Notes under the pieces: model-generated
The model's database searches: none
What the model was told of the DNA's origin: nothing
The model's input: only the letters and a program-made list of their open reading frames with translations
Part shown: one piece after another, positions 34,626-42,569 of the stretch
Layout: every line of letters starts with the position of its first letter
Numbering within the stretch: position 1 is the stretch's first letter
Program-made: the position numbers and the translations under genes
NCBI GenBank assembly: GCA_027315005.1
Contig: DAHUZT010000114.1
Coordinates: 62,001-126,000 of the forward strand
Length of the DNA: 64,000 nucleotides
Direction: 5' to 3'
Origin: Acidimicrobiaceae bacterium
GTDB taxonomy: Bacteria > Actinomycetota > Acidimicrobiia > Acidimicrobiales > RAAP-2

Positions 34626-36989
34626 TTATGGAGAAGCCACCGTCGATGCCGCACTCGATCGTGACGGCGGCGATGGACAGCCCGCCGGCGAGTCGATGGG
34701 GAAGGCGTGATCGTCCGTGTCTGCGAGTCGCTCTTCGATCTCGCTAGGCAGAACGGGTTTCGAAAAGATGAATCCCTGCCCCGAATCGCACTGTTCGATT
34801 CGCAGGCTCTCGAGCTGCGACATGTCTTCGATACCCTCGGCCAATGTGGACAGTCCGAGGGCTCGACCCAGTTCGACCAACGTGTGGATCAACGCGGCTG
34901 CATCGGGTCGACCGTCCATATCGGCAACAAACGACCGGTCGATCTTCAGGATATCTACCGGAAACTGGCGCAAGTAAGCCAGCGAGGAGTAGCCGGTTCC
35001 AAAGTCATCGATCGCGATCATCACACCGAGCTCCTTGAGCTTCTCCAAGCGGCTCACAGTTGCATCGGCGTCTCGCATGAGGGTTGACTCGGTGACCTCG
35101 ATGATCAGCGACCCTGGTGCGAGACCAGTGGCGGCGAGGGCTTCCCTCACATGTTCGACGAAGGAATCGTTCTCCAATTGTCGCATCGCCACGTTGACTG
35201 ACATCGTCGTCTCGTAACCTCGGGCCTTCCAGATGCTCGCCTGCCGGCAAGACTCCAGAAGAACCCATCGGCCCACGTCGACGATCATCCCACTGTCCTC
35301 GAGCATCGGGATGAAGTTGTCAGGTGAAATGACGCCCCGAGTCGGATGATTCCATCGGAGGAGAGCCTCCACTCCCTTCAACCGAACACTCTCCAGCTCG
35401 AAGATCGGCTGGTACAAAATGAAGAACTGATGCTGCGACAGCGCTGAATCGAGGTCAGCCTTGAGCTTCAACCGATCAATGGCGGCCGCCTGCATTGCTG
35501 GTTCGAAGAGGACGGCGCAGTCCCGACCAGCCGCCTTGGCCCGGTAAAGAGCGATATCCGCGTCTCGCAGCAGCTCCTGAGCTGACAGACGATCGCCGGC
35601 AGCGATGCCGACACTCGGGGTCACCGTGATCGGAACCTCGGAATAGGGATCAATGACGAAAGGTTCCCGGAGAACCTCCCTGACCCGTTCTGCGATCGTC
35701 TCCGGTCCTGCTGACAGCGACGGTCCCTCGGCAAGGATCACGAATTCATCTCCACCAAGGCGTCCCACGGTGTCGCTGGCTCGCAGCATTCCCACCAGGC
35801 GGTCGGCCACCGCCCGGAGAAGCTTGTCCCCGACCTCGTGACCCATTGAGTCGTTGGTATCCTTGAAGTTGTCGAGATCGATGAAGTAGGCGGCGACGGG
35901 ATCGAAGGTTCTACGGGTTCTGGCGAGCATCTGCTCCGCACGATCCAAGATGAGCTGCCGGTTCGCAAGCCCGGTCAGGGGATCGTGAAGTGCGCGATGG
36001 GCGAGAAGGGCCTCAAACTCCTTTCTCTCGGTTATATCGCGGATGTTGGCCACATAACCCTCGATCGAGGGCCGGTCCAGCTGGTTGGCGACAACTGCCT
36101 CCACCTCGCGCCAGGTGCCGTCCTTCCTGAGCATCCTGAATTGGAGGCTTGCGGTTTGTGCCGATGATTGAAAATGAGCGCCCAGCTGGCTGGTCACTCG
36201 ATCACGATCGTCAGGATGCACGAATGCAGTGGCAGGTTGACCGATCAGATCGTTGGGTTCGAAGTCGAGCAGCTCGACGATTGCGGGACTGACGTAGGTA
36301 CAGATGCCGTCTCCGTCCATTGCCATCGTGGTGTCAGACGAATTCTGGATCAGCGAACGATACCGGTCCTCGACCAACTGCTTGGATGCATCGGCGCGCT
36401 CCTTCTGTTCCATAGTGGCTGCGGCCATGCGAATGATGAAGAGTAGAACGAAAGTCCCCATGAGAGCCAGGGAATTCCCTTGACTGGTCGACATCATCGA
36501 CGGCACCCAATGAAGCCACACAGCGACTTGTCCACACGCAATACCAACAACACTCCACAGGGCCGTCAACCGCCAGATGCGTGAGCCCCCGTGGGCGACG
36601 TTCTCCAGGGCAAGGAACGCATAGGCTCCCCAGAGCACCGGCCCCCATCCGGTCAGGTAGATGACCAACGTCAGTGCCGACGCCTGCACGGCAATTCGGA
36701 TGTTGAGATGAAGCCGTGACTTCCTGGCTCCGCAGAGGTGGTCGACCTCCAGGTTGACGATGGGCACGGCGATGAAGACCCCAAGCCAGAGCCAAGGCGA
36801 TTCTTGGGCTGCAACGCCGAATCGCATCAGCAGGAAGATCACGATCAAAGAGATCGGTCCCATCAGATATGCGAGGAGCTTGGGATTGATCCAGTTGGAT
36901 CGTCCATTCGAGACAGGGCGCGCATCCTCGGGCTCGATGGATGCCCGCTGATCTTCGATGGCTGATCGACCGACAGCCGGTGCGCTCAT
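34626..36989 (-). CDS. Membrane PAS-GGDEF-EAL cyclic-di-GMP enzyme
   Basis: 787 residues. About six membrane helices (residues 38-190) precede a PAS domain (205-325), a GGDEF domain (328-495; intact GRLGGDEF at 409-416) and an EAL domain (505-760; EALLRW, EVTES, DDFGTGYSSL, KIDRSFV). Both catalytic signatures look intact, so it may make and break c-di-GMP. The membrane part may sense a signal. Two sampled lines of this gene are 53-55% GC, clearly below its neighbours, which suggests later acquisition. It lies between the two suf groups. No target or receptor gene is adjacent. Confidence 0.95.
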   Translation of the reverse strand: MSAPAVGRSAIEDQRASIEPEDARPVSNGRSNWINPKLLAYLMGPISLIVIFLLMRFGVAAQESPWLWLGVFIAVPIVNLEVDHLCGARKSRLHLNIRIAVQASALTLVIYLTGWGPVLWGAYAFLALENVAHGGSRIWRLTALWSVVGIACGQVAVWLHWVPSMMSTSQGNSLALMGTFVLLFIIRMAAATMEQKERADASKQLVEDRYRSLIQNSSDTTMAMDGDGICTYVSPAIVELLDFEPNDLIGQPATAFVHPDDRDRVTSQLGAHFQSSAQTASLQFRMLRKDGTWREVEAVVANQLDRPSIEGYVANIRDITERKEFEALLAHRALHDPLTGLANRQLILDRAEQMLARTRRTFDPVAAYFIDLDNFKDTNDSMGHEVGDKLLRAVADRLVGMLRASDTVGRLGGDEFVILAEGPSLSAGPETIAERVREVLREPFVIDPYSEVPITVTPSVGIAAGDRLSAQELLRDADIALYRAKAAGRDCAVLFEPAMQAAAIDRLKLKADLDSALSQHQFFILYQPIFELESVRLKGVEALLRWNHPTRGVISPDNFIPMLEDSGMIVDVGRWVLLESCRQASIWKARGYETTMSVNVAMRQLENDSFVEHVREALAATGLAPGSLIIEVTESTLMRDADATVSRLEKLKELGVMIAIDDFGTGYSSLAYLRQFPVDILKIDRSFVADMDGRPDAAALIHTLVELGRALGLSTLAEGIEDMSQLESLRIEQCDSGQGFIFSKPVLPSEIEERLADTDDHAFPIDSPAGCPSPPSRSSAASTVASP

Positions 36990-37137
36990 AAATCACCTCT
37001 GTGCTGGCTCCTACAGGGGTTGTGTCGACGTGATCGTCGTGCAACTTGAGCTTCAGCCGCGCCGCGGCGGCTCTGGCCGGCTAGTAGCGCCACCTCGACC
37101 GAACTGAGGAGGAGCAGCCGACGGTGTGGCTCAGTGT

Positions 37138-37890
37138 TCAGGCGTACTCGGCGTACCCGGTACGGTCCACCAACTCGGCCAGTTCGCGCTCGCCGGTCGC
37201 TACGATCCGACCGTCCGAAAGCACGTGGACCACGTCCGGGCGGAGTACGTCGAGCAGCCGGCGGAAGTGGGTGATGGCAAGCACTCCGAGGTCCCACTCA
37301 GTGGTGGCCTCCTCGACCCGCCGGCCCACGGCCTCCAGCGCGTCGACGTCGAGCCCGGAGTCGATCTCGTCCAATATGGCGAACCTGGGACGGAGCACAC
37401 CCATCTGCAGCGTCTCGTTCCGCTTGCGCTCGCCCCCGGAGAGATCCATGTTGAGGGACCGCTCGAGAAATCGTGCGTCGAAACCGATCCGGTTCGCCTC
37501 GGAGCGGAGACGTACCCTCACCCGGCTCGCCTTCTCCCCGGCACCGATCTCGCCGGCTGGGATTTCCGGGCGGGAAGCCGCCAGCGTCCTGGCCAGGGAC
37601 ACCCCGGGTACCTCGATGGGTTGCTGCATGGCCAGGAAGAGCCCGGCCCTGGCGCGCTGCCAGGTCGGAAGCGACAGGAGGTCGATACCGTCGAGGGTGA
37701 CCGTGCCACCGAGGATCTCATAGCCAGACCGGCCCATGAGCACATGGGCCAGTGTGCTCTTGCCCGATCCGATCGGGCCCATGACCGCATGTACCTCGCC
37801 GGTACGGACCGTGAGAGAAATGCCGCGAAGGATTTCCCGGCCGGGGATAGCCACCCGGAGACCTTCGATGCGGAGCTCGCCGGTGCTCAC
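37138..37890 (-). CDS. sufC: Second SufC-type ATPase (in sufD operon)
   Basis: 250 residues. Same fold and motifs as the copy at 30.3 kb but diverged: Walker A reads GPIGSGKS (Ile40 where SufC normally has Asn), the signature is LSGGERKR, Walker B ends in AILDEIDSGLD with Glu, and the switch His is in AITHFRRL. It is the natural partner of the adjacent sufD and nearby sufB. The ATG lies in a 4-nt ATGA overlap with the Rieske ferredoxin gene. It ends the minus-strand suf set. Confidence 0.93.
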   Translation of the reverse strand: MSTGELRIEGLRVAIPGREILRGISLTVRTGEVHAVMGPIGSGKSTLAHVLMGRSGYEILGGTVTLDGIDLLSLPTWQRARAGLFLAMQQPIEVPGVSLARTLAASRPEIPAGEIGAGEKASRVRVRLRSEANRIGFDARFLERSLNMDLSGGERKRNETLQMGVLRPRFAILDEIDSGLDVDALEAVGRRVEEATTEWDLGVLAITHFRRLLDVLRPDVVHVLSDGRIVATGERELAELVDRTGYAEYA

Positions 37891-38234
37891 CCGACCTCCA
37901 CCCAGACGGCCGTGCCTTCGATCCGGACGTCATAGACCGGCACCGGCTTGGTGGCGGGCAAAGAACACGGCTGGCCAGTTCGGAGATCGAAGGTCGAGCC
38001 ATGCTTTGCACATTCGATCTCGAACTCCTCGGACCAGACCTCACCGTCGGCCAGTGAGAAGTCCTCATGGCTACACCGGTCGCCGATGGCGTAGTAGTCG
38101 TCACCGATTCGGATGAGCGCCAATCGCAGACCCTCCACGTCGAACCGGCGTGCCTCACCCGGAGCGAGTTCATCCACGGAGCAGAGCCGGATCCGATGAA
38201 CGGCACGTTCCAGCGGGACGCGCATTTCAGCCAT
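37887..38234 (-). CDS. Rieske-type [2Fe-2S] ferredoxin
   Basis: 115 residues. The Rieske ligands are C-x-H (CSHEDF) and C-x2-H (CAKHGSTFDL), about 18 residues apart, matching the small ferredoxin subunits of non-heme oxygenases. A member of this kind commonly sits between sufD and sufC in actinobacteria, where it is presumed to give electrons or act as an Fe-S acceptor. It overlaps sufD by 8 nt and sufC by 4 nt, so all three are translationally coupled. Confidence 0.93.
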   Translation of the reverse strand: MAEMRVPLERAVHRIRLCSVDELAPGEARRFDVEGLRLALIRIGDDYYAIGDRCSHEDFSLADGEVWSEEFEIECAKHGSTFDLRTGQPCSLPATKPVPVYDVRIEGTAVWVEVG

Positions 38235-39570
38235 GCCGCCCGCCGGCGCGCTCCGCCAGGGCCCGGCCCACCAGGGCGCGGGCAGATGGAACGGGTACCT
38301 GTTCGGCGATGTCCTCGAAGAACCCCTCGACGATCAGCTGCTCCGCCATCTCCGGCTCAACCCCGCGTGACTCGAGGTAATAGTGCTGGTCCTCGTCCAC
38401 CGGTCCGACGGTCGAACCGTGGCTGCACCGAACGTCGTTCTCCTCGATGTCGAGGTTCGGCACCGAGTCGGCCTGCGCCCCTTCGTCGAGGACGAGATTG
38501 TGATTGGTCTGCATGGCGTCAGATTTGACCGCTCCGCGCTCTACGCGGATCAGTCCGCTGTACACCGAATGGGACTGGTCGGCCACCGCTCCTTTGAACA
38601 GCAGGTCGCTCCTGGTCCGCGGAGCCCGATGGTCCTGGATGGTGCGGAAATCGAGCATCTGGTGACCACGGCCGAAGAACGCCGCGCGCAGCTCGCTCGC
38701 CGCGGATTCGCCCACCAGGGACGAATCCGTTCGGACCCGGGCGTACCCGCCACCGAGGGCGACCGTGAAACTCCGCAGGACCGCATCGGACCCGACCGTG
38801 CTTGCCTGGTGGCCCAGCTGCCACTGCGAGGGACTGAGCGCTTGTAGGAAGACATAGGCCAGCGCGGCACCTCCGGACACCTGAAGCTCGGTGACCGGAA
38901 CGACCAAGCTGGTCGGCTCGGACGCGTCGGTGCGAATGGTGGATCCCCCGTCGTCGATCGAGGTGAGCAGACCAGAGTTCAGGTCGACCACCAACTCGAT
39001 CACGCTGAGTAGGGAGCCTTCCTGCGCCCTGACCACCGTGCGCGGGAACACCACTCGGCCCGCCGCACCGGTGACGACATGGACCACCACGACCGGAGGC
39101 CCAACTTCGACCCCGGCGCCACTATCGATGAACAACGGGTCAGGGGAGAAGGCATCGTTCAGCAGATCGAAATCCTGCGGATCGGTCATGACCGAGCCGA
39201 GCAGCTCCTCGGCTCCCGGATGCTCCCGGATCCGCCCGAGGAGCACGTCATGTTCGTCGGACTTCCAGCTGACGGCAAGGGTCCCGTCGACAGTGACCAG
39301 GATGCCGGACATCGGACCGAGATCGTCCGCCAACTCTCGAGCCCGGCTCGCGACAACAGGCACGGATCCCCTATCGGTGCGATCTGTCGACCCGTCGGAC
39401 GGGACGAAGCGGTCGAGTTCGAGTTGGTCGATCCGGCTGTACCGCCAGATCTCCTCCTTCTCGCTCGGACGGGGCGAGGACGCGAAGGACTCGGCCGCTG
39501 CTCGGCGGCGGCGTTGCAACCACGGAGGCCCGGAGAGCCTGGCGGAACTGTCAGCGGTAAAAGTGGACAG
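38227..39570 (-). CDS. sufD: SufD, Fe-S cluster scaffold subunit
   Basis: The protein has the N-terminal helical part (EKEEIWRYSRIDQLE), the beta-helix core and the C-terminal CSHGSTVGPVDEDQHYYL containing the His used in cluster assembly. The first ATG/GTG/TTG in frame is TTG 39519 (430 residues). That TTG is itself the Leu of the conserved-looking PPWLQRRRRAA, and it has no ribosome-binding site. The frame stays open upstream and resembles other SufD N-termini back to CTG 39570 (447 residues), which has GAGAGG 8 nt before it. I give the CTG version; the start is uncertain. Confidence 0.9.
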   Translation of the reverse strand: MSTFTADSSARLSGPPWLQRRRRAAAESFASSPRPSEKEEIWRYSRIDQLELDRFVPSDGSTDRTDRGSVPVVASRARELADDLGPMSGILVTVDGTLAVSWKSDEHDVLLGRIREHPGAEELLGSVMTDPQDFDLLNDAFSPDPLFIDSGAGVEVGPPVVVVHVVTGAAGRVVFPRTVVRAQEGSLLSVIELVVDLNSGLLTSIDDGGSTIRTDASEPTSLVVPVTELQVSGGAALAYVFLQALSPSQWQLGHQASTVGSDAVLRSFTVALGGGYARVRTDSSLVGESAASELRAAFFGRGHQMLDFRTIQDHRAPRTRSDLLFKGAVADQSHSVYSGLIRVERGAVKSDAMQTNHNLVLDEGAQADSVPNLDIEENDVRCSHGSTVGPVDEDQHYYLESRGVEPEMAEQLIVEGFFEDIAEQVPVPSARALVGRALAERAGGRHG

Positions 39571-39671
39571 CGAAGTGGCCTCTCGCGTGACGAGGCCCGG
39601 ACCACGAGCCTCGAAGCCCCAGCCTACCGGGTCCGGCTGTCGGCCCGATTCGATCAGCCTACGCTCGTGCC

Positions 39672-40544
39672 ATGACTCCTCCGCCGATTGGCTCGCACCG
39701 TTCTCCAGCCCTCCCGTTCGTCTCGGACGTCCTCACCATCGAGATGGACGGCCCCTTGGCCACGGTATGGCTCGACCGCCCAGAAAAGCGCAACGCCCTT
39801 GGACCGACGTTCTGGGAGGACCTCCCGAGAGCGATGGAGGCGGTGACCAGCGATCCGACTATCCGTGCCGTCGTCGTCGCTGCACGAGGCCCCCACTTCT
39901 CAGTCGGCCTCGATCTGGTGGCGATGGGGGACCTGACCGGTGGACCGGACCGGGGTGCGGCCCCACTTTCACCGGCAGCGCGGGCCCGGTCCGCACGGGA
40001 GCAGATCGTCCGGCTTCAATCGTCTGTGACTTCGGTCGCCGACTGCCCGCTGCCGGTGATCGCCGCCATCCAAGGCTATTGCATCGGTGGTGGGGTCGAC
40101 CTGGCCGCCGCCTGCGACATCCGCCTGGCAAGTGCAGATGCGGTGTTCTCGGTACGGGAGACCAAGGTCGCCATCGTGGCCGATCTGGGCAGCCTCCAGC
40201 GCCTGCCACGCATCATCGGGTCCGGGCACGTCGCCGAGCTGGCCTTCACCGGCCGGGACATCGGTGCCGCACGAGCCGAGGCCATCGGGCTGGTCAACTC
40301 GGTGAGCTCCGACCCCGAGCACCTTCTCGAAGACGCGAGAGCGCTGGCGACCGAGATCGCCGCGAACTCGCCACTGGCCGTGCAGGGAACCAAGGCCGTG
40401 TTGGCCGCAGGGGATGGCCGGAGTGTGGCGGACGGATTGGACTACGTCGCCACCTGGAACGCGGGGTTCCTGATCTCCGATGATCTGGCCGAGGCCATGG
40501 CCGCATTCGTGGAGAAGCGGCCGGCCGTGTTCTCCGGACACTGA
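39672..40544 (+). CDS. Crotonase-family protein, dienoyl-CoA isomerase-like
   Basis: 290 residues. The oxyanion-hole segments are present (ARGPHFSVGLDL and IQGYCIGGGVDLAAACD). The three acidic residues that define delta(3,5)-delta(2,4)-dienoyl-CoA isomerase (ECH1) are in place: Asp of GGGVD, Glu of SVRETK and Asp of IVADLGSLQRLP. It probably shifts double bonds during oxidation of unsaturated fatty acids. It is the only plus-strand gene between sufD and the sufB group, so it interrupts an otherwise minus-strand suf set. Confidence 0.9.
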   Translation: MTPPPIGSHRSPALPFVSDVLTIEMDGPLATVWLDRPEKRNALGPTFWEDLPRAMEAVTSDPTIRAVVVAARGPHFSVGLDLVAMGDLTGGPDRGAAPLSPAARARSAREQIVRLQSSVTSVADCPLPVIAAIQGYCIGGGVDLAAACDIRLASADAVFSVRETKVAIVADLGSLQRLPRIIGSGHVAELAFTGRDIGAARAEAIGLVNSVSSDPEHLLEDARALATEIAANSPLAVQGTKAVLAAGDGRSVADGLDYVATWNAGFLISDDLAEAMAAFVEKRPAVFSGH

Positions 40545-40602
40545 GGCGATCCGGCCACGAGATCTCGACGACGTCGCTCTGATCGACTCCGCCGGGGTCC
40601 GA

Positions 40603-40947
40603 TCAGTGCCGATGGCGCCACCAGCGCCGGTCCTTGGATTCCCTGCGCTCGTCATCGCGCCTTGCCTCGGCGACCGCTTCGGGCCCGATGGCGTTCACGA
40701 TGTCCTCGGCCTCATCGAGCACCTTGGCCGCTTCGTCACCGGGAACGTCGGGCATCGGTTCGAGAGGTGGCTCGACCAGGGAGCCGTGAGCCCAACCGAC
40801 GTCGGCCAATCGGGGGGCGTAGGAAGGGCAGTTCTCCGGGCAGCGCCACGGCGCCTCCGGTGCCAGATCCAGGACGCAGAACCGAGCCACCTCGCCAGAG
40901 TCGTAGGTGCGGCTCTGGAAGTGTTTGCATTCCTCCCTCATCGGCAT
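40603..40947 (-). CDS. Small four-cysteine protein next to sufB
   Basis: 114 residues. ATG start, with AGGAG eight bases upstream. The N-terminal 45 residues carry four cysteines at 7, 24, 36 and 40 (CKHFQSRTY, RFCVLDLAPEAPWRC, ENC), spaced C-x16-C-x11-C-x3-C, plus His8. This could form a zinc or Fe-S site. The C-terminal half is acidic then basic and probably helical. I recognise similar proteins in actinobacterial genomes but know no function. It lies 101 bp downstream of sufB on the same strand, so a role in cluster assembly or delivery is a reasonable guess. Confidence 0.75.
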   Translation of the reverse strand: MPMREECKHFQSRTYDSGEVARFCVLDLAPEAPWRCPENCPSYAPRLADVGWAHGSLVEPPLEPMPDVPGDEAAKVLDEAEDIVNAIGPEAVAEARRDDERRESKDRRWWRHRH

Positions 40948-41048
40948 GGCGAACTCCTGCCTCTCAATTGCCCGTCCCCACCATCGGGGACGGGATCACC
41001 AGCCTGTTCCGCTCCCGAGCACACCGAGCCCTGCCAGCTCGCTTGCGA

Positions 41049-42455
41049 TCAGCCTACCGAGCCTTCCATCTGGAGCTCGATGAGCCGGCTCCACTCCACG
41101 GCGTACTCCATCGGCAAGGTCCTCGTGATCGGCTCGATGAAGCCATTGACAATCATGCCCATGGCCTGGGTCTCCGAAAGCCCCCTGCTCATCAGGTAGA
41201 AGAGCTGGTCATCGCCGACCTTCGAGACCGTTGCCTCGTGGCCGATCCGCGCGTCGCGCTCTCTGACCTCCATGTACGGCTTTGTCTCCGAGAGAGCCGT
41301 CTCGTCGAGGAGCAGGGCATCACATCGAACGAAGCTCTTGGACTCCTTGGCACCTTCGTCCACATGGATCAATCCTCGGTAGGTTGTGATGCCCGAGTCC
41401 TTGGAGATGGACTTCGACACGATCGTGGAGGTGGTTTCGGGAGCGGCGTGGATCATCTTGGCCCCGGCATCCTGATGTTGGCCACTGCCCGCATAGGCGA
41501 CCGAGAGCACCTCCCCCGAAGCCTTCGGACCGACGAGGTACACCGACGGATACTTCATGGTGAGGCGCGAACCGATGTTGCCATCGATCCATTCGACGTG
41601 CGCCTCGGCCTCGGCACGGGCACGCTTGGTGACCAGGTTGTAGACGTTGTTCGACCAGTTCTGGATGGTCGTGTACGTGATGCGGGCACCTTCTAAGGCC
41701 ACCAGCTCCACGACGGCAGAGTGGAGCGAGTCGGTGGTGTACACCGGGGCCGAACAGCCTTCGATGTAGTGCACCTGAGAACCGACATCGGCGATGATCA
41801 GGGTCCGCTCGAACTGGCCCATGTTCTCGGCGTTGATCCGAAAATACGCTTGGAGCGGTTGGTCCACGACCACCCCGGGCGGAACGTAGATGAACGAGCC
41901 TCCGGACCATACCGCCGAGTTGAGGGCGGCGAACTTGTTGTCGCCCGGAGGGATGATCGTCCCGAAGTACTTGCGCACGAGGTCGGGGTGCTCACGAACC
42001 GCCGTGTCCATGTCGCAGAAGATGATCCCTTGCGCCTCCAAATCCTCGCGATTGCGATGGAATACGACCTCGGACTCGTACTGGGCCGTCACCCCGGCCA
42101 GGTATTTGCGTTCTGCCTCGGGAATTCCGAGCTTCTCGTAGGTGTTCTTGATGGCGTCGGGTAGCTCGTTCCAGTCCTCCACCTGCCCCGAGGTCGGTTT
42201 GATGTAGTAGTAGATGTCCTCGAAGTCGAGATCGGGCATGTTCACGGCGAACCAAGCCGCCATCGGCCGCTTCTCGAATCGCTGCAGGGCACGGAGGCGG
42301 AAGTCACGCATCCAGTCCGGCTCGTGCTTCATGGCCGACATCTCGCGGACGATCGCCTCGGAAAGGCCCTTCTTCGGTTTGAAGACGTAGTCCTCCTCGT
42401 CGGACCACCCCAGCTTGTACTTTCCGAGATCGAGTTCGGCGGTTGTCATGGGCAC
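41049..42455 (-). CDS. sufB: SufB, Fe-S cluster scaffold subunit
   Basis: 468 residues. It is the beta-helical scaffold on which clusters form with SufC and SufD. Recognisable segments are GLSEAIVREMSAMKHEPDWM, GGSFIYVPPGVVVDQPLQ and VHYIEGCSAP. The Cys/Glu pair equivalent to E. coli Cys405/Glu434 lies in SFVRCDALLL and IGHEATVSKV. ATG start. Upstream is an AT-rich patch carrying the suf motif shared with sufC. It is the first gene of the minus-strand suf group and is divergent from ptrB. Confidence 0.97.
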   Translation of the reverse strand: MPMTTAELDLGKYKLGWSDEEDYVFKPKKGLSEAIVREMSAMKHEPDWMRDFRLRALQRFEKRPMAAWFAVNMPDLDFEDIYYYIKPTSGQVEDWNELPDAIKNTYEKLGIPEAERKYLAGVTAQYESEVVFHRNREDLEAQGIIFCDMDTAVREHPDLVRKYFGTIIPPGDNKFAALNSAVWSGGSFIYVPPGVVVDQPLQAYFRINAENMGQFERTLIIADVGSQVHYIEGCSAPVYTTDSLHSAVVELVALEGARITYTTIQNWSNNVYNLVTKRARAEAEAHVEWIDGNIGSRLTMKYPSVYLVGPKASGEVLSVAYAGSGQHQDAGAKMIHAAPETTSTIVSKSISKDSGITTYRGLIHVDEGAKESKSFVRCDALLLDETALSETKPYMEVRERDARIGHEATVSKVGDDQLFYLMSRGLSETQAMGMIVNGFIEPITRTLPMEYAVEWSRLIELQMEGSVG

Positions 42456-42483
42456 TCCCGGAGCACCGTCCGGGCGGACGGCC

Positions 42484-42504
42484 GATTTCTCCTATACAGA
42501 TAGT
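42484..42504 (-). promoter_or_regulatory. Suf motif upstream of sufB (ACTATC-N4-TAGGAGAAA)
   Basis: On the minus strand ACTATC, four bases, then TAGGAGAAATC, ending 28 bp before the sufB ATG. It matches the sufC site in sequence and spacing. TTACTATC also contains a fair -10 hexamer (TACTAT). Confidence 0.45.
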
Positions 42505-42569
42505 AACAACTCGGCACGGTGGGGGGAACGGCACCGATCGCCAGGGAGCGGACGTCGTACCATCCACTC

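Noticed and set aside
38891-40483. 530-codon plus-strand open frame
   Set aside because: It runs antisense to sufD and then in a wrong frame through the crotonase gene; low-complexity Arg/Ser/Pro product.
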